10,852 nucleotides of DNA from a bacterium (GCA_021802115.1 JAKABA010000129.1:1-10852), one strand, 5' to 3'; shown: positions 1 through 6,157, counted from the stretch's first letter. The notes: generated from the letters alone by a model not told the origin. Numbers and translations are program-made.

Positions 1-2
1 TC

Positions 3-746
3 TCCAAGGAGGTGCGGGACGCGATCGTCGGCGGAGTGGATGTCACGATCCCGGCGCTGGAGATCGGCTGCGGCCTGGGAGCCCTCAGCCAGGGGCTGCT
101 GGAGGCCGGGGTCGAACTCACCGGGATGGAGGTGGATCCCAACTGCGTGGCCGCCCTGCGCCTGCTGCAGGCAGGTCACCCGAGCTTCCGCGTGATCCAG
201 AAGGATGCCCTCTTGGTGGGCGCGAACGAACTGGGCCTGCCAGCCCCCTACCAGGTGGTGGCCAACCTCCCCTACCAGATCACGGGGGCCCTCCTGCCCC
301 GGCTGCTGGAGTGGCGGCCCCAGCCCTCGCGGTGCCGCCTGTTGGTGCAGCGCGAGGTCGCCCGACGCCTCACTGCCGAGCTTGGGGACTGGTCCTTGGC
401 CACCTTGACCCTGCGGCTGGTGGCGACCGTGACCCTGGAATTCGATGTCGACCCTGCCAGCTTCTGGCCCTCGCCTCGGGTCTGGAGCTCCCTGATCGAG
501 CTGCGGCCCCGCCCCGGCGCTCGGCCCGAGCTCCTACCGCCCCTGATCGGGCTCGCCCGCCCCATCTTCCAGATGCGCCGCAAGCAGGTTCACCACGGGC
601 TGACCAGGGCTCTGGGAGGTGACGCCAACCGCGCGGCGGCGGCGCTCGCCGCAGCCGGCATCGAGCCCACCCGAAGGCCGGGAAGCCTGGGGCTGGAGGA
701 GTGGGAGCGGCTTCTCCAGGAGCTCGGACCCCTGCAGCCCGGATGA
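3..746 (+). CDS. rsmA: 16S rRNA (adenine(1518)-N6/adenine(1519)-N6)-dimethyltransferase RsmA (KsgA), 5'-truncated by window edge
   Basis: The product would dimethylate two adjacent adenines in the 3' terminal helix of 16S rRNA using S-adenosylmethionine, late in 30S assembly. The frame is open from the first bases, so the N-terminus (roughly 25-40 residues by comparison with the ~270-residue family) lies outside the window; the GTG at 12 is not the true start. Visible signatures in order are the SAM-binding motif LEIGCGLGALS near base 60, an acidic MEVD strand end near base 127, the catalytic NLPYQI motif near base 263, VQREVARRL near base 345, the FWPSPRV motif near base 463 and the C-terminal FQMRRKQVHHGL near base 567. 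All family hallmarks are intact. The next gene starts 14 bases after the stop but has its own promoter-like box. Identification is confident; only the start is unknown. Confidence 0.95.
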   Translation, partial: SKEVRDAIVGGVDVTIPALEIGCGLGALSQGLLEAGVELTGMEVDPNCVAALRLLQAGHPSFRVIQKDALLVGANELGLPAPYQVVANLPYQITGALLPRLLEWRPQPSRCRLLVQREVARRLTAELGDWSLATLTLRLVATVTLEFDVDPASFWPSPRVWSSLIELRPRPGARPELLPPLIGLARPIFQMRRKQVHHGLTRALGGDANRAAAALAAAGIEPTRRPGSLGLEEWERLLQELGPLQPG

Positions 747-752
747 TATATT
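747..752 (+). promoter_or_regulatory. Putative -10 box (TATATT) for the MFS transporter gene
   Basis: TATATT lies immediately after the rsmA stop and ends 7 bases before the ATG at 760. With normal -10 to start-site spacing, transcription would begin at or within a base or two of the ATG, giving a leaderless mRNA. There is no Shine-Dalgarno between the box and the ATG (the bases are CGCCCCC). The -35 region is weak (TCGGAC at 724-729 with a 17-base spacer). This is inference from sequence only. Confidence 0.5.
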
Positions 753-759
753 CGCCCCC

Positions 760-2073
760 ATGACGGCTGTGAGCCAGCAGGTCAGCGAGGCTCCGCCGCC
801 AGCTTCCCCCGGGACGTCGGGTTTCCGGGAGACCCTGCGCAACCGCGACTTCCGGCTGCTCTGGGGAGCTCAGGTGGCCGCCCAGCTGGGCGACAAGTTC
901 TTCGCCTTCTCCCTGCTGCTCTCCATCTACTCCCTCACCCATCTCTACCTGAGCGACGCGGCCCTGCTGCTGGCGTACACGATCCCGGCGGTCTTCCTGT
1001 CGGTTCCCGCCGGCATCTTCGCGGACCGCTACGACAAGAAGACCCTCATGATCTGGACCAACCTCAGCCGCGGAGTGATGGTGCTCGGGGTGCCGGCGCT
1101 CGAGCTGACGGGAGTGGCCCAGCACCAGGTGCTGCCGCTGTACGCGATCACGCTGGTGTTCGCCGGGGTGGGTCAGCTCTTCGCACCCGCCGAGGCAGCC
1201 AGCATCCCCAGCCTGGTCAAGCGCAACCAGCTCTCGGCAGCGACCTCGCTGTTCACGGTCACGATCGTGCTGACGATCGTGGTCTCCGTTCCCCTGGCCT
1301 CGATCGCCCAGAGGCTCCTGGGCCTGGAGGGACCCTACTACTTTGGGGCCGCGCTCTTCATGCTGGCTTCGGGCGCGATCTGGCTGATCCGTCCCCGACT
1401 GGCGGTCGTCAAGCCCGACGGCGATCTCGTGCCGGAAGTCAGCGGTGGTTCGTTCCGGGAGGTGACCGAGGTGCTGGCGGTGATCCGCGACAGTGCCGTT
1501 TTGCCGTTCGCCTTCGGCATGCTGACCCTGGCGCTGGTGATCGTGTTCACGATCTTCGCGCTCTCAGCTGGCTACATGCAGCACGTACTCCTGCAGTCGC
1601 CGCAGAACAGCTACATCCTGCTCATTCCTGCCACCTTCGGAATGGTGCTGACCGGGATGTTGGTGAGCCGTCGCAACTCGAGCCAGCACGGGGTGGGGAG
1701 CGTGGTGCGGGGGTTGATCCTGGCTGGGGTCGCGATGCTGGTGTTGGGGGTCCTGCCCCCGGTCCTGGCGGGGTTGCGGTTGGACGCCACCCTGGTGCCC
1801 CTGGCGATCGTGCTGGCGGTCATCTTCGGAGCCGGCCTGGGATCGGTCTTGATCCCCTGTCTGGTGCTGATTCAGGAGGGGACCGAGGAGTCCACCAGGG
1901 GCCGGATCTTCGGCGGGGCGTTCCTGGTGATCAACCTGGCGATCGCGCTGCCGTTGCTGGTCGCCGGGGCGGTCGCTGACGTGGTCGGTGCCAGCGACGT
2001 CATCGCCTTCATGGGGGTCTGCCTGCTGGCGACCGGGCTGGTGGCCGGGGTGAGGGCGTGGGGGCGCAGCTGA
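760..2073 (+). CDS. Major facilitator superfamily (MFS) transporter, 437 aa, substrate unknown
   Basis: This is an integral membrane secondary transporter. The ATG at 760 fits the family: a ~25-residue polar, Pro/Ser-rich N-terminus is followed by NRDFRLLWGAQVAAQLGD, the typical entry to helix 1 of drug-efflux-like MFS proteins. The loop between helices 2 and 3 carries the MFS signature GIFADRYDKK (residues 85-94), with Asp89, Arg90 and the basic pair in place. Alternating hydrophobic stretches continue to the C-terminus and fit the usual twelve helices, with a long hydrophilic central loop near residues 210-240 (PRLAVVKPDGDLVPEVSGGS). Length (437) is normal. An upstream in-frame start at 619 would overlap rsmA by over 100 bases and encode low-complexity residues, so it was not chosen. 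The export substrate cannot be read from sequence; antibiotic, siderophore or metabolite efflux are all possible. The closest family look is MFS_1/MFS_3 exporters. Confidence 0.85.
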   Translation: MTAVSQQVSEAPPPASPGTSGFRETLRNRDFRLLWGAQVAAQLGDKFFAFSLLLSIYSLTHLYLSDAALLLAYTIPAVFLSVPAGIFADRYDKKTLMIWTNLSRGVMVLGVPALELTGVAQHQVLPLYAITLVFAGVGQLFAPAEAASIPSLVKRNQLSAATSLFTVTIVLTIVVSVPLASIAQRLLGLEGPYYFGAALFMLASGAIWLIRPRLAVVKPDGDLVPEVSGGSFREVTEVLAVIRDSAVLPFAFGMLTLALVIVFTIFALSAGYMQHVLLQSPQNSYILLIPATFGMVLTGMLVSRRNSSQHGVGSVVRGLILAGVAMLVLGVLPPVLAGLRLDATLVPLAIVLAVIFGAGLGSVLIPCLVLIQEGTEESTRGRIFGGAFLVINLAIALPLLVAGAVADVVGASDVIAFMGVCLLATGLVAGVRAWGRS

Positions 2074-2153
2074 GTGGTCGCACTCGCGGTTACAGATCGG
2101 TTGCGAGTTGTGGCGGTTCGCCAGCAGCCGGTGCTGCCGAGGCTCAGGGCCAG

Positions 2154-2159
2154 TTCAAT
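2154..2159 (+). promoter_or_regulatory. Possible -10 box (TTCAAT) for the small zinc-motif protein
   Basis: TTCAAT ends 6 bases before the ATG at 2166, the same geometry as the boxes ahead of the MFS gene and thrS. No Shine-Dalgarno is visible upstream of this ATG. The -35 region is not convincing, so the call rests on the shared geometry. Confidence 0.3.
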
Positions 2160-2165
2160 GGCCGC

Positions 2166-2354
2166 ATGCGCGCCGTAGTCAGCTGTGAGGGGTGCGGGCA
2201 CCGTCAGGAGGTGGCCCGAGACATCCTCGCCCCCAGCACCTTCCACATCATCTGCCATCGTTGCGAGCGCAGCTTGGTGGTGAGCGTCACCGAGGCTGAC
2301 CTCCGCACCGCCGCCGCCATGCAGCGCTCCCGACCGCGAACCCCGATCAGCTGA
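2166..2354 (+). CDS. Small cysteine-motif (zinc-ribbon-like) protein, 62 aa, function unknown
   Basis: The predicted protein starts MRAVVSCEGCGHRQEV and contains two CxxC knuckles: Cys7/Cys10 (CEGC) and Cys30/Cys33 (CHRC, in HIICHRCERSL). Two CxxC pairs about 20 residues apart are the classic layout of a rubredoxin-like zinc ribbon, so binding one Zn2+ is likely. The spacing of beta-strand-like segments (AVVSC, FHIICHRC, SLVVSV) supports a compact ribbon. The ATG at 2166 was chosen over an upstream GTG at 2058: the upstream segment overlaps the MFS gene and is Gly/Ala/Ser filler, while the conserved-looking part begins exactly at this ATG. The C-terminus is a basic tail (MQRSRPRTPIS). The gene converges on another small cysteine protein with only 2 bases between the stop codons. 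I do not recognise a named family; it could be a regulatory adaptor or a nucleic-acid-binding ribbon. Confidence 0.6.
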   Translation: MRAVVSCEGCGHRQEVARDILAPSTFHIICHRCERSLVVSVTEADLRTAAAMQRSRPRTPIS

Positions 2355-2356
2355 GT

Positions 2357-2644
2357 TCAGACCGCCCAGCGGGAGAGACCCTGGGGAATCTCCTCGCGAC
2401 TCTCCGCCGCCTTGCCGATCGCGAGCTCATCGGTGTCGAAGGCCAGCGGGAGCTGGCGAGCCAGCGGCAATAGCCGCCCGTCCTTCGCCCGCCGGCTGAG
2501 GCGGGCCCGCCGGTCCGGATCCTCAGCGGAGCACCGCACGCTGCAGTACTTGGCGGTCTGCTTCTTGACCAGATTGGAGCAGCCGGAGCGGGCGCAGATC
2601 CGCAGGACTGGCAGGGCACGTCGGGGGCGGGGCACGGGGGCCAT
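2357..2644 (-). CDS. Small basic protein with a C-x4-C...C-x3-C zinc-knuckle motif, 95 aa, function unknown
   Basis: The ATG (complement of 2642-2644) has an exact AAGGAGG Shine-Dalgarno at 2658-2652, 7 bases away, which decides the start; the frame stays open further upstream but without an RBS. The N-terminus is basic and Pro-rich (MAPVPRPRR). The zinc-like motif CARSGC (residues 17-22) is followed by KYCSVRC (Cys34, Cys38), resembling the short CxxxxC/YCSxxC fingers seen in many small actinobacterial and phage-like proteins. Then comes a highly charged stretch (AEDPDRRARLSRRAKDGR), consistent with nucleic-acid binding. The C-terminal third (LPLAFDTDELAIGKAAESREEI) looks helical. The size and motif suggest a DNA- or RNA-associated accessory protein, but this is inference. 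It is probably monocistronic, since its upstream neighbour is the gene-free region 2645-3070. Confidence 0.65.
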   Translation of the reverse strand: MAPVPRPRRALPVLRICARSGCSNLVKKQTAKYCSVRCSAEDPDRRARLSRRAKDGRLLPLARQLPLAFDTDELAIGKAAESREEIPQGLSRWAV

Positions 2645-3070
2645 CTTAGAACCTCCTTGGGGGGGGCTGTCAATGGCGAAAACTCCCAATAAAATATGGC
2701 AATTCGCCCAAGGGCGCCGGGTTCCGGTTGTGCCCCGTTTCCCCACGTCGGGGTGTGGACAACTTGGGCTCCGCGCCGCCTCGGAGGCCTCCGGCGCCGG
2801 CCGACGGCCGGGGGAGCGACCCCTGCTCCTGCCCCCGTCGAACACTCCATGGTCGCTTCCCTCGGGGTTCGATCCGGGTGCCCGCGGGGTGCCCTCCCCT
2901 GGGACGATGGGGTGCAGGCGGAAGTAGGCAACCGAGCGGCCGGGGCGCCGCCAACGTGGTGGACCAACCGATGCTGTCTCCAGATGGCGGGTGGCGCAGG
3001 CCGTGGCCGTGCCGACCGCCTCCGCTGGTCGCATCGCCATCCGTCCGCTTCTCCGGGCGCACGGGCCCGT
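2645..3070. other. Gene-free, palindrome-rich intergenic region between the small zinc-motif gene and tRNA-Val
   Basis: I see no convincing gene in these ~425 bases; overlapping open frames exist on both strands but lack RBSs and recognisable protein features. The left end is unusually AT-rich for this window (2680-2704, around CCCAATAAAATATGGCAA) and probably holds the promoter of the minus-strand gene ending at 2357; TATTTT at 2696-2691 (minus) is a possible -10. From 2750 to 2815 there is a run of perfect or near-perfect palindromes: CCCC/GGGG around ACGTC near 2740-2752, CGGAGGCCTCCG at 2782-2793, CCGGCGCCGG at 2791-2800 and CCGGCCGACGGCCGG at 2797-2811. These could form stacked hairpins in RNA. 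The rest (2820-3070) is GC-rich with no structure I can name. Confidence 0.5.
2675..2708. repeat. Inverted repeat GGCGAA / TTCGCC flanking an AT-rich core
   Basis: GGCGAA (2675-2680) and TTCGCC (2703-2708) are perfect inverted arms separated by 22 bases that include the most AT-rich stretch of the region and the likely -10 of the minus-strand zinc-motif gene. A dimeric regulator could bind the arms, but 6-base arms can arise by chance. Confidence 0.3.
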
Positions 3071-3147
3071 TGGTGGGCGCACCAGGAGTCGAACCTGGGG
3101 CCTCTACCGTGTCAGGGTAGCGCTCTAACCACCTGAGCTATGCGCCC
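3071..3147 (-). tRNA. tRNA-Val (anticodon GAC), CCA encoded
   Basis: Read on the minus strand the 77 bases fold as a complete cloverleaf. The acceptor is GGGCGCA paired with TGCGCCC, the D stem is GCTC/GAGC, the anticodon stem is CTACC/GGTAG with loop CTGACAC, the variable loop is AGGCC, and the T arm is CCAGG-TTCGACT-CCTGG. The anticodon GAC reads valine GUC (and GUU). Discriminator A and a genomically encoded CCA follow (complement of 3074-3071). It is transcribed divergently from thrS with a consensus -10 box 13 bases upstream. No U-tract terminator is evident immediately downstream. Confidence 0.97.
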
Positions 3148-3160
3148 TCCGGGTGGTCGG

Positions 3161-3166
3161 ATTATA
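3161..3166 (-). promoter_or_regulatory. -10 box (TATAAT) of the tRNA-Val gene
   Basis: A perfect TATAAT on the minus strand ends 13 bases before the 5' end of the mature tRNA, giving a precursor leader of about 6 bases. The -35 region has no good TTGACA match. The box lies 40 bases from the oppositely directed thrS -10. Confidence 0.7.
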
Positions 3167-3206
3167 GTCGGCGGGCCAGGCGGCGAATTCCACCTCCGGC
3201 TCCCCC

Positions 3207-3212
3207 TACAAT
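3207..3212 (+). promoter_or_regulatory. -10 box (TACAAT) of thrS
   Basis: TACAAT differs from consensus by one base and ends 9 bases before the ATG at 3222, so the mRNA leader would be absent or only 1-3 bases. The intervening TTTGGAG contains a GGAG, but a transcript starting 6-7 bases after the box would not carry a usable Shine-Dalgarno. The -35 region is weak. There is no room for a T-box or other long leader that would sense tRNA-Thr. Confidence 0.55.
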
Positions 3213-3221
3213 CCTTTGGAG

Positions 3222-4961
3222 ATGAGTGCCGCCGCCATCGATCTCGACACCCTGCGCCACAGCGCCGCCCACCTCATGGCGGCCGCCGTGCTGGAGCTGT
3301 ACCCCGGGGCGGAGTACGGGATCGGGCCCGCCATCGAGGATGGGTTCTACTACGACTTCCTGCTTCCCGGAGGGGCCCACTTCACCGAGGAGGATCTGCC
3401 GCGGATCGAGGCCAAGATGCGCGAGATCCAGGGCCGGCACACGCCCTACGAGCGCAGCGAGCTCGGCCGCGACCAGGCGCTCGAGGAGTTCCGCCGTCTT
3501 CACCAGCGCTTCAAGGTCGAGCTGATCGAACGGATCCCGCCGGACGAGGTCATCAGCTGCTACCGCACCGGCGACTTCTTCGATCTCTGCCGGGGCCCGC
3601 ATGTCCCCGACGCGAGCGCGATCCCCGCCTTCGCCCTGCTCCATCCGGCGGGCGCCTACTGGCACGGCGACGAGAGCCAGCCGATGCTCCAGCGCATCTA
3701 CGGGACCGCCTGGGGCAGCCAGGAGGAGTTGGACCAGTACCTGGAACGGCTGGAGATGGCGCGCCAGCGCGATCACCGTCGGCTCGGGCGCGAGCTGGAC
3801 CTCTTCTCCCTCTCGGAGGAGCTCGGGGGAGGGCTGGTGCTCTGGCACCCCAACGGCGCCACCGTCCGCACTGTGATCGAGGACTACTGGCGCCAGGAGC
3901 ATCGCCGCCGCGGCTACAAGTTGGTCTACACCCCCCACATCGCCCGGGAGCACCTCTGGGAGGTCAGTGGGCACCTGGGCTACTTCGCTGATGAGATGTA
4001 CGGGCCGATGGAGGTGGAGGGCGACCGCTACCGGATCAAGCCCATGAGCTGCCCCTTCCACATCATGATCTACCGTTCCCGGCAGCGCAGCTATCGGGAG
4101 CTCCCGCTGCGGCTGGCCGAGCTGGCCGCCGTCTACCGCTTCCAGCGCAGCGGGACGCTGCATGGGCTGCTGCGGGTGAGGGGGCTGACCCAGGATGACG
4201 CCCACATCTTCTGCACCGAGGAGCAGGCCGAGCGCGAGGTCGCCGGAGTGCTCGATCTGGTGCGCGTGATGATGGCGCGGTTCGGCTTCCAGGAGGTCGA
4301 GGTGGACCTCAGCACCAGACCGGCCAAGGCGGCTGGGGAAGACCGGATGTGGGAGCTGGCCGAGGCGGCCCTCGCCCGGGCGGTCGAGGGGCGGGGGATG
4401 GAGTTCAAGGTCAACCCGGGGGAGGGCGCCTTCTACGGGCCGAAGGTGGACGTCCACATCCGCGATGCCATGGGCCGGCGCTGGCAGTGCGCCACGGTCC
4501 AGTTCGACTTCAATGAGCCCGAGCGATTCGAGTTGGAGTACGTGGGCGACGATGGCGCCACCCACCGGCCGATCATGGTCCACCGCACCCTGCTGGGCTC
4601 GATGGAGCGGTTCTTCGGAGTCTTGCTGGAACACTACGCCGGGGCCCTGCCGACCTGGTTGAGCCCGGTGCAGGTGCAGCTGGTCCCGGTCAGCGACGAT
4701 CAGCTGGACTACTCGCATCAGTGGGTGGCCGATCTGGAGGATGCCGGCTTTCGAGCCGAGGTCTACGATCGCCCGGGACGCCAGCTGCCGGCCAAGATAC
4801 GGGACGGGCAGCTGGCCAAGATCCCCTACCTGGCGGTGGTGGGCCGACGCGAGGTGGAGGCTCATACCGTGCACCTGCGCGACACGAGGTCGGGTGAGCA
4901 GGTGGCGTTGAACCGGGACCAGCTGTTGGCCCGGCTGCGGCAGGAGACCATCCCATCCTGA
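3222..4961 (+). CDS. thrS: Threonine--tRNA ligase (ThrRS), 579 aa, lacking the N-terminal TGS domain
   Basis: The class II synthetase charges tRNA-Thr with threonine in the cytoplasm. The protein begins directly at the editing domain, with His13/His17 in HSAAHL and Cys123/His127 in DLCRGPHVP, the four residues of the Ser-tRNA-Thr hydrolysis site. The catalytic core follows: zinc ligands Cys277 (PMSCPFH), His328 (QDDAHIF) and His454 (IMVHRTLLGS), motif 2 around residues 304-320 (VYRFQRSGTLHG) and motif 3 near 454-471. The anticodon-binding domain covers about 480-575. The usual ~60-residue TGS domain is absent: ThrRS is commonly ~640 residues and this is 579. The ATG at 3222 was chosen; a TTG two codons earlier (3216) is an alternative. 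A promoter sits right against the ATG, so no missed N-terminal exon-like extension is likely. infC follows after 82 bases in the same direction. Confidence 0.97.
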   Translation: MSAAAIDLDTLRHSAAHLMAAAVLELYPGAEYGIGPAIEDGFYYDFLLPGGAHFTEEDLPRIEAKMREIQGRHTPYERSELGRDQALEEFRRLHQRFKVELIERIPPDEVISCYRTGDFFDLCRGPHVPDASAIPAFALLHPAGAYWHGDESQPMLQRIYGTAWGSQEELDQYLERLEMARQRDHRRLGRELDLFSLSEELGGGLVLWHPNGATVRTVIEDYWRQEHRRRGYKLVYTPHIAREHLWEVSGHLGYFADEMYGPMEVEGDRYRIKPMSCPFHIMIYRSRQRSYRELPLRLAELAAVYRFQRSGTLHGLLRVRGLTQDDAHIFCTEEQAEREVAGVLDLVRVMMARFGFQEVEVDLSTRPAKAAGEDRMWELAEAALARAVEGRGMEFKVNPGEGAFYGPKVDVHIRDAMGRRWQCATVQFDFNEPERFELEYVGDDGATHRPIMVHRTLLGSMERFFGVLLEHYAGALPTWLSPVQVQLVPVSDDQLDYSHQWVADLEDAGFRAEVYDRPGRQLPAKIRDGQLAKIPYLAVVGRREVEAHTVHLRDTRSGEQVALNRDQLLARLRQETIPS

Positions 4962-4998
4962 CGACCGCAGTCGGAGGTAGGGGCCGAGGGCTCCGGCG

Positions 4999-5007
4999 TG
5001 GTAGCAT
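4999..5007 (+). promoter_or_regulatory. Possible internal extended -10 promoter (TGGTAGCAT) for infC
   Basis: TG-n-TAGCAT matches an extended -10 (TGnTATAAT) with TA and the final AT intact. It would start a transcript near 5014 with a leader of about 30 bases carrying the infC Shine-Dalgarno. No clear -35 is present. The 82-base thrS-infC gap contains no terminator hairpin, so read-through from thrS is also likely. Confidence 0.35.
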
Positions 5008-5028
5008 CGGCAACTCAAACTCATCTGC

Positions 5029-5035
5029 AAGGAGG
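5029..5035 (+). promoter_or_regulatory. Strong Shine-Dalgarno (AAGGAGG) of infC, deciding an ATA start
   Basis: AAGGAGG lies 8 bases before the ATA at 5044. No ATG, GTG or TTG occurs in frame between the in-frame TAG at 5002 and the conserved body of IF3, so the RBS points to ATA as the start codon. Confidence 0.75.
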
Positions 5036-5043
5036 GCGCGTCC

Positions 5044-5610
5044 ATAGCGTTTCGCGAGCTGCGCATCAACGACCAGATCCGGGTACCCTCGGTCAGGCTT
5101 TTCGACGACACCACCGACGAGGCGATCGGCATAGTGACCTTGGCGGAGGCTCAGGCGCTGGCCCAGGAGCGGGGGCTCGATCTGGTCGAGGTCGCCCCCC
5201 AGGCGCAGCCGCCGGTGTGTCGCCTGATGGATTACGGACGCTTCAAGTTCGAGGCGTTGAAGCGGGAGAAGGAGGCGCGCCGGGAGCACAATGCCGTCCG
5301 GCTCAAGGAGATGAAGCTCCGGCCCAAGATCAGTGAGCACGACTTCCAGACCAAGTACGGGTACGTGCGCCACTTCCTGGAGGAGGGCGACAAGGTCAAA
5401 CTCACTATCATGTTCCGTGGCCGCGAATTGGTGCACCAGGAAATCGGCCGGGCGCTGCTGCAGCGGCTGGCGGAGAACGTCAAGGAAGTGGCCACTGTGG
5501 AGCGCCAGCCCCTGCTCGAGGGGCGCAACATGATCATGATTCTGAACCCGCTTCCCAAGAAGGCGGTCAGAGGAGAAGCCAAGGAAGATGCCCAAGATTC
5601 GAAGCCATAA
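5044..5610 (+). CDS. infC: Translation initiation factor IF-3, 188 aa, predicted to start at ATA
   Basis: IF3 binds the 30S subunit, prevents premature 50S joining and rejects non-canonical start codons. The N-terminal domain shows RELRINDQIRVPSVRL, then GIVTLAEAQALAQ, LDLVEVAPQAQPPVCRLMDY and GRFKFEALKREKEAR (linker). The C-terminal domain shows KEMKLRPKISEHDF, VRHFLEEGDKVKLTIMFRGRE and MIMILNPLPKK, all standard. The first ATG/GTG/TTG in frame is GTG at 5134, which would delete half of the N-terminal domain. The conserved sequence is preceded by ATA GCG TTT CGC with AAGGAGG 8 bases upstream, so ATA is the best start, giving a normal length. E. coli infC likewise uses a rare start (AUU), by which IF3 represses itself; the same control is inferred here. 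The 3' end overlaps rpmI by 23 bases. Confidence 0.95.
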   Translation: MAFRELRINDQIRVPSVRLFDDTTDEAIGIVTLAEAQALAQERGLDLVEVAPQAQPPVCRLMDYGRFKFEALKREKEARREHNAVRLKEMKLRPKISEHDFQTKYGYVRHFLEEGDKVKLTIMFRGRELVHQEIGRALLQRLAENVKEVATVERQPLLEGRNMIMILNPLPKKAVRGEAKEDAQDSKP

Positions 5611-5791
5611 GGGAACTCAGAAGCGGTTCCGCCTGTCCGGGACCGGCAAGCTCCTGCGCCGGGGCGCCTTCCAATCGCATCTGCTCGAGCACAAGTCGGC
5701 CAAGCGCAAGCGGGGTTATGCCAAGACACAGGTTGTCACCACCGGCGACGCCAAGTCGATCCGGCGCGATGCGCCGTACCTGGGGAGCTGA
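5588..5791 (+). CDS. rpmI: 50S ribosomal protein bL35, 67 aa
   Basis: A small, very basic protein of the large subunit. MPKIRSHKGTQKRFRLSGTGK matches the conserved bL35 N-terminus (MPK-K-THKGA-KRF), and the centre (LLEHKSAKRKRGY) corresponds to the family's HIL-KKS-KRKR segment. Length is normal (64-67). The ATG sits inside the end of infC (23-base overlap), with purine-rich AGGAG (5571-5575) and AAGGA (5581-5585) upstream, so translation is probably coupled to infC. rplT starts 3 bases after its stop. Confidence 0.97.
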   Translation: MPKIRSHKGTQKRFRLSGTGKLLRRGAFQSHLLEHKSAKRKRGYAKTQVVTTGDAKSIRRDAPYLGS

Positions 5792-5794
5792 GTC

Positions 5795-6157
5795 ATGGCC
5801 CGAGTCAAGCGCGGCGTCACCGCGCGCAAGCGCCACAAGCGAGTCTTGGAGCTGGCCTCCGGACTCACGGGAACCCACAACCGGCTGTTTCGACCCGCCA
5901 ACGAAGCGGTCATGCACTCGCTGGCGTATCAGTACCGTGACCGCCGCAAGCGCAAGGGAGACTTCCGCCGGCTCTGGATCGCCCGCATCAACGCGGCCTC
6001 CCGCCAGGCGGGGATTCCCTACAGTCGTTTCATCGCCGCTCTGGACCAGGCGGGGGTGGAGATCTCTCGCAAGCAGCTGGCCGAGCTGGCGGCCCGCGAC
6101 CCGGACGCCTTTGCCAGCCTGATCTCGGTGGCCCGGGAGAAAGTCGCTACCAAGTGA
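5795..6157 (+). CDS. rplT: 50S ribosomal protein bL20, 120 aa
   Basis: bL20 is an early assembly protein of the 50S subunit that binds 23S rRNA through a long basic N-terminal extension. Conserved elements are MARVKRGVTARKRHKRVLE at the start, AYQYRDRRKRKGDFRRLWI (residues 44-62) and INAASRQAGIPYSRFIAAL (65-83). The length (120) is typical. It starts 3 bases after rpmI and its stop overlaps the pheS GTG (GTGA). In E. coli and Bacillus bL20 represses this operon by binding mRNA structures; I could not find a recognisable L20 leader upstream of infC or rpmI here. Confidence 0.97.
   Translation: MARVKRGVTARKRHKRVLELASGLTGTHNRLFRPANEAVMHSLAYQYRDRRKRKGDFRRLWIARINAASRQAGIPYSRFIAALDQAGVEISRKQLAELAARDPDAFASLISVAREKVATK

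Noticed and set aside
2754..2762. Replication origin (DnaA box)
   Set aside because: A single TTGTCCACA on the minus strand, with no box cluster and no dnaA, dnaN or gidA nearby.
2864..2880. tRNA remnant (GGTTCGATCC resembling a T loop)
   Set aside because: The flanking bases do not form the 5-bp T stem and no acceptor or anticodon arm is found on either strand.
2645..3082. N-terminal extension of the minus-strand zinc-motif gene up to 3082 (241 aa)
   Set aside because: The perfect AAGGAGG 7 bases before the ATG at 2644 marks the start. The extension is low-complexity Pro/Arg/Gly and runs into tRNA-Val.
4962..5043. L20-type autoregulatory leader before infC
   Set aside because: The 82 bases are too short and show no long hairpin or attenuator terminator.
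3162..5132. 656-codon open frame on the minus strand, antisense to thrS
   Set aside because: It mirrors thrS codon for codon. Long antisense frames are expected opposite GC-rich genes, and the translation (His/Leu/Val/Gln-rich) has no recognisable domain, while thrS is unmistakable.
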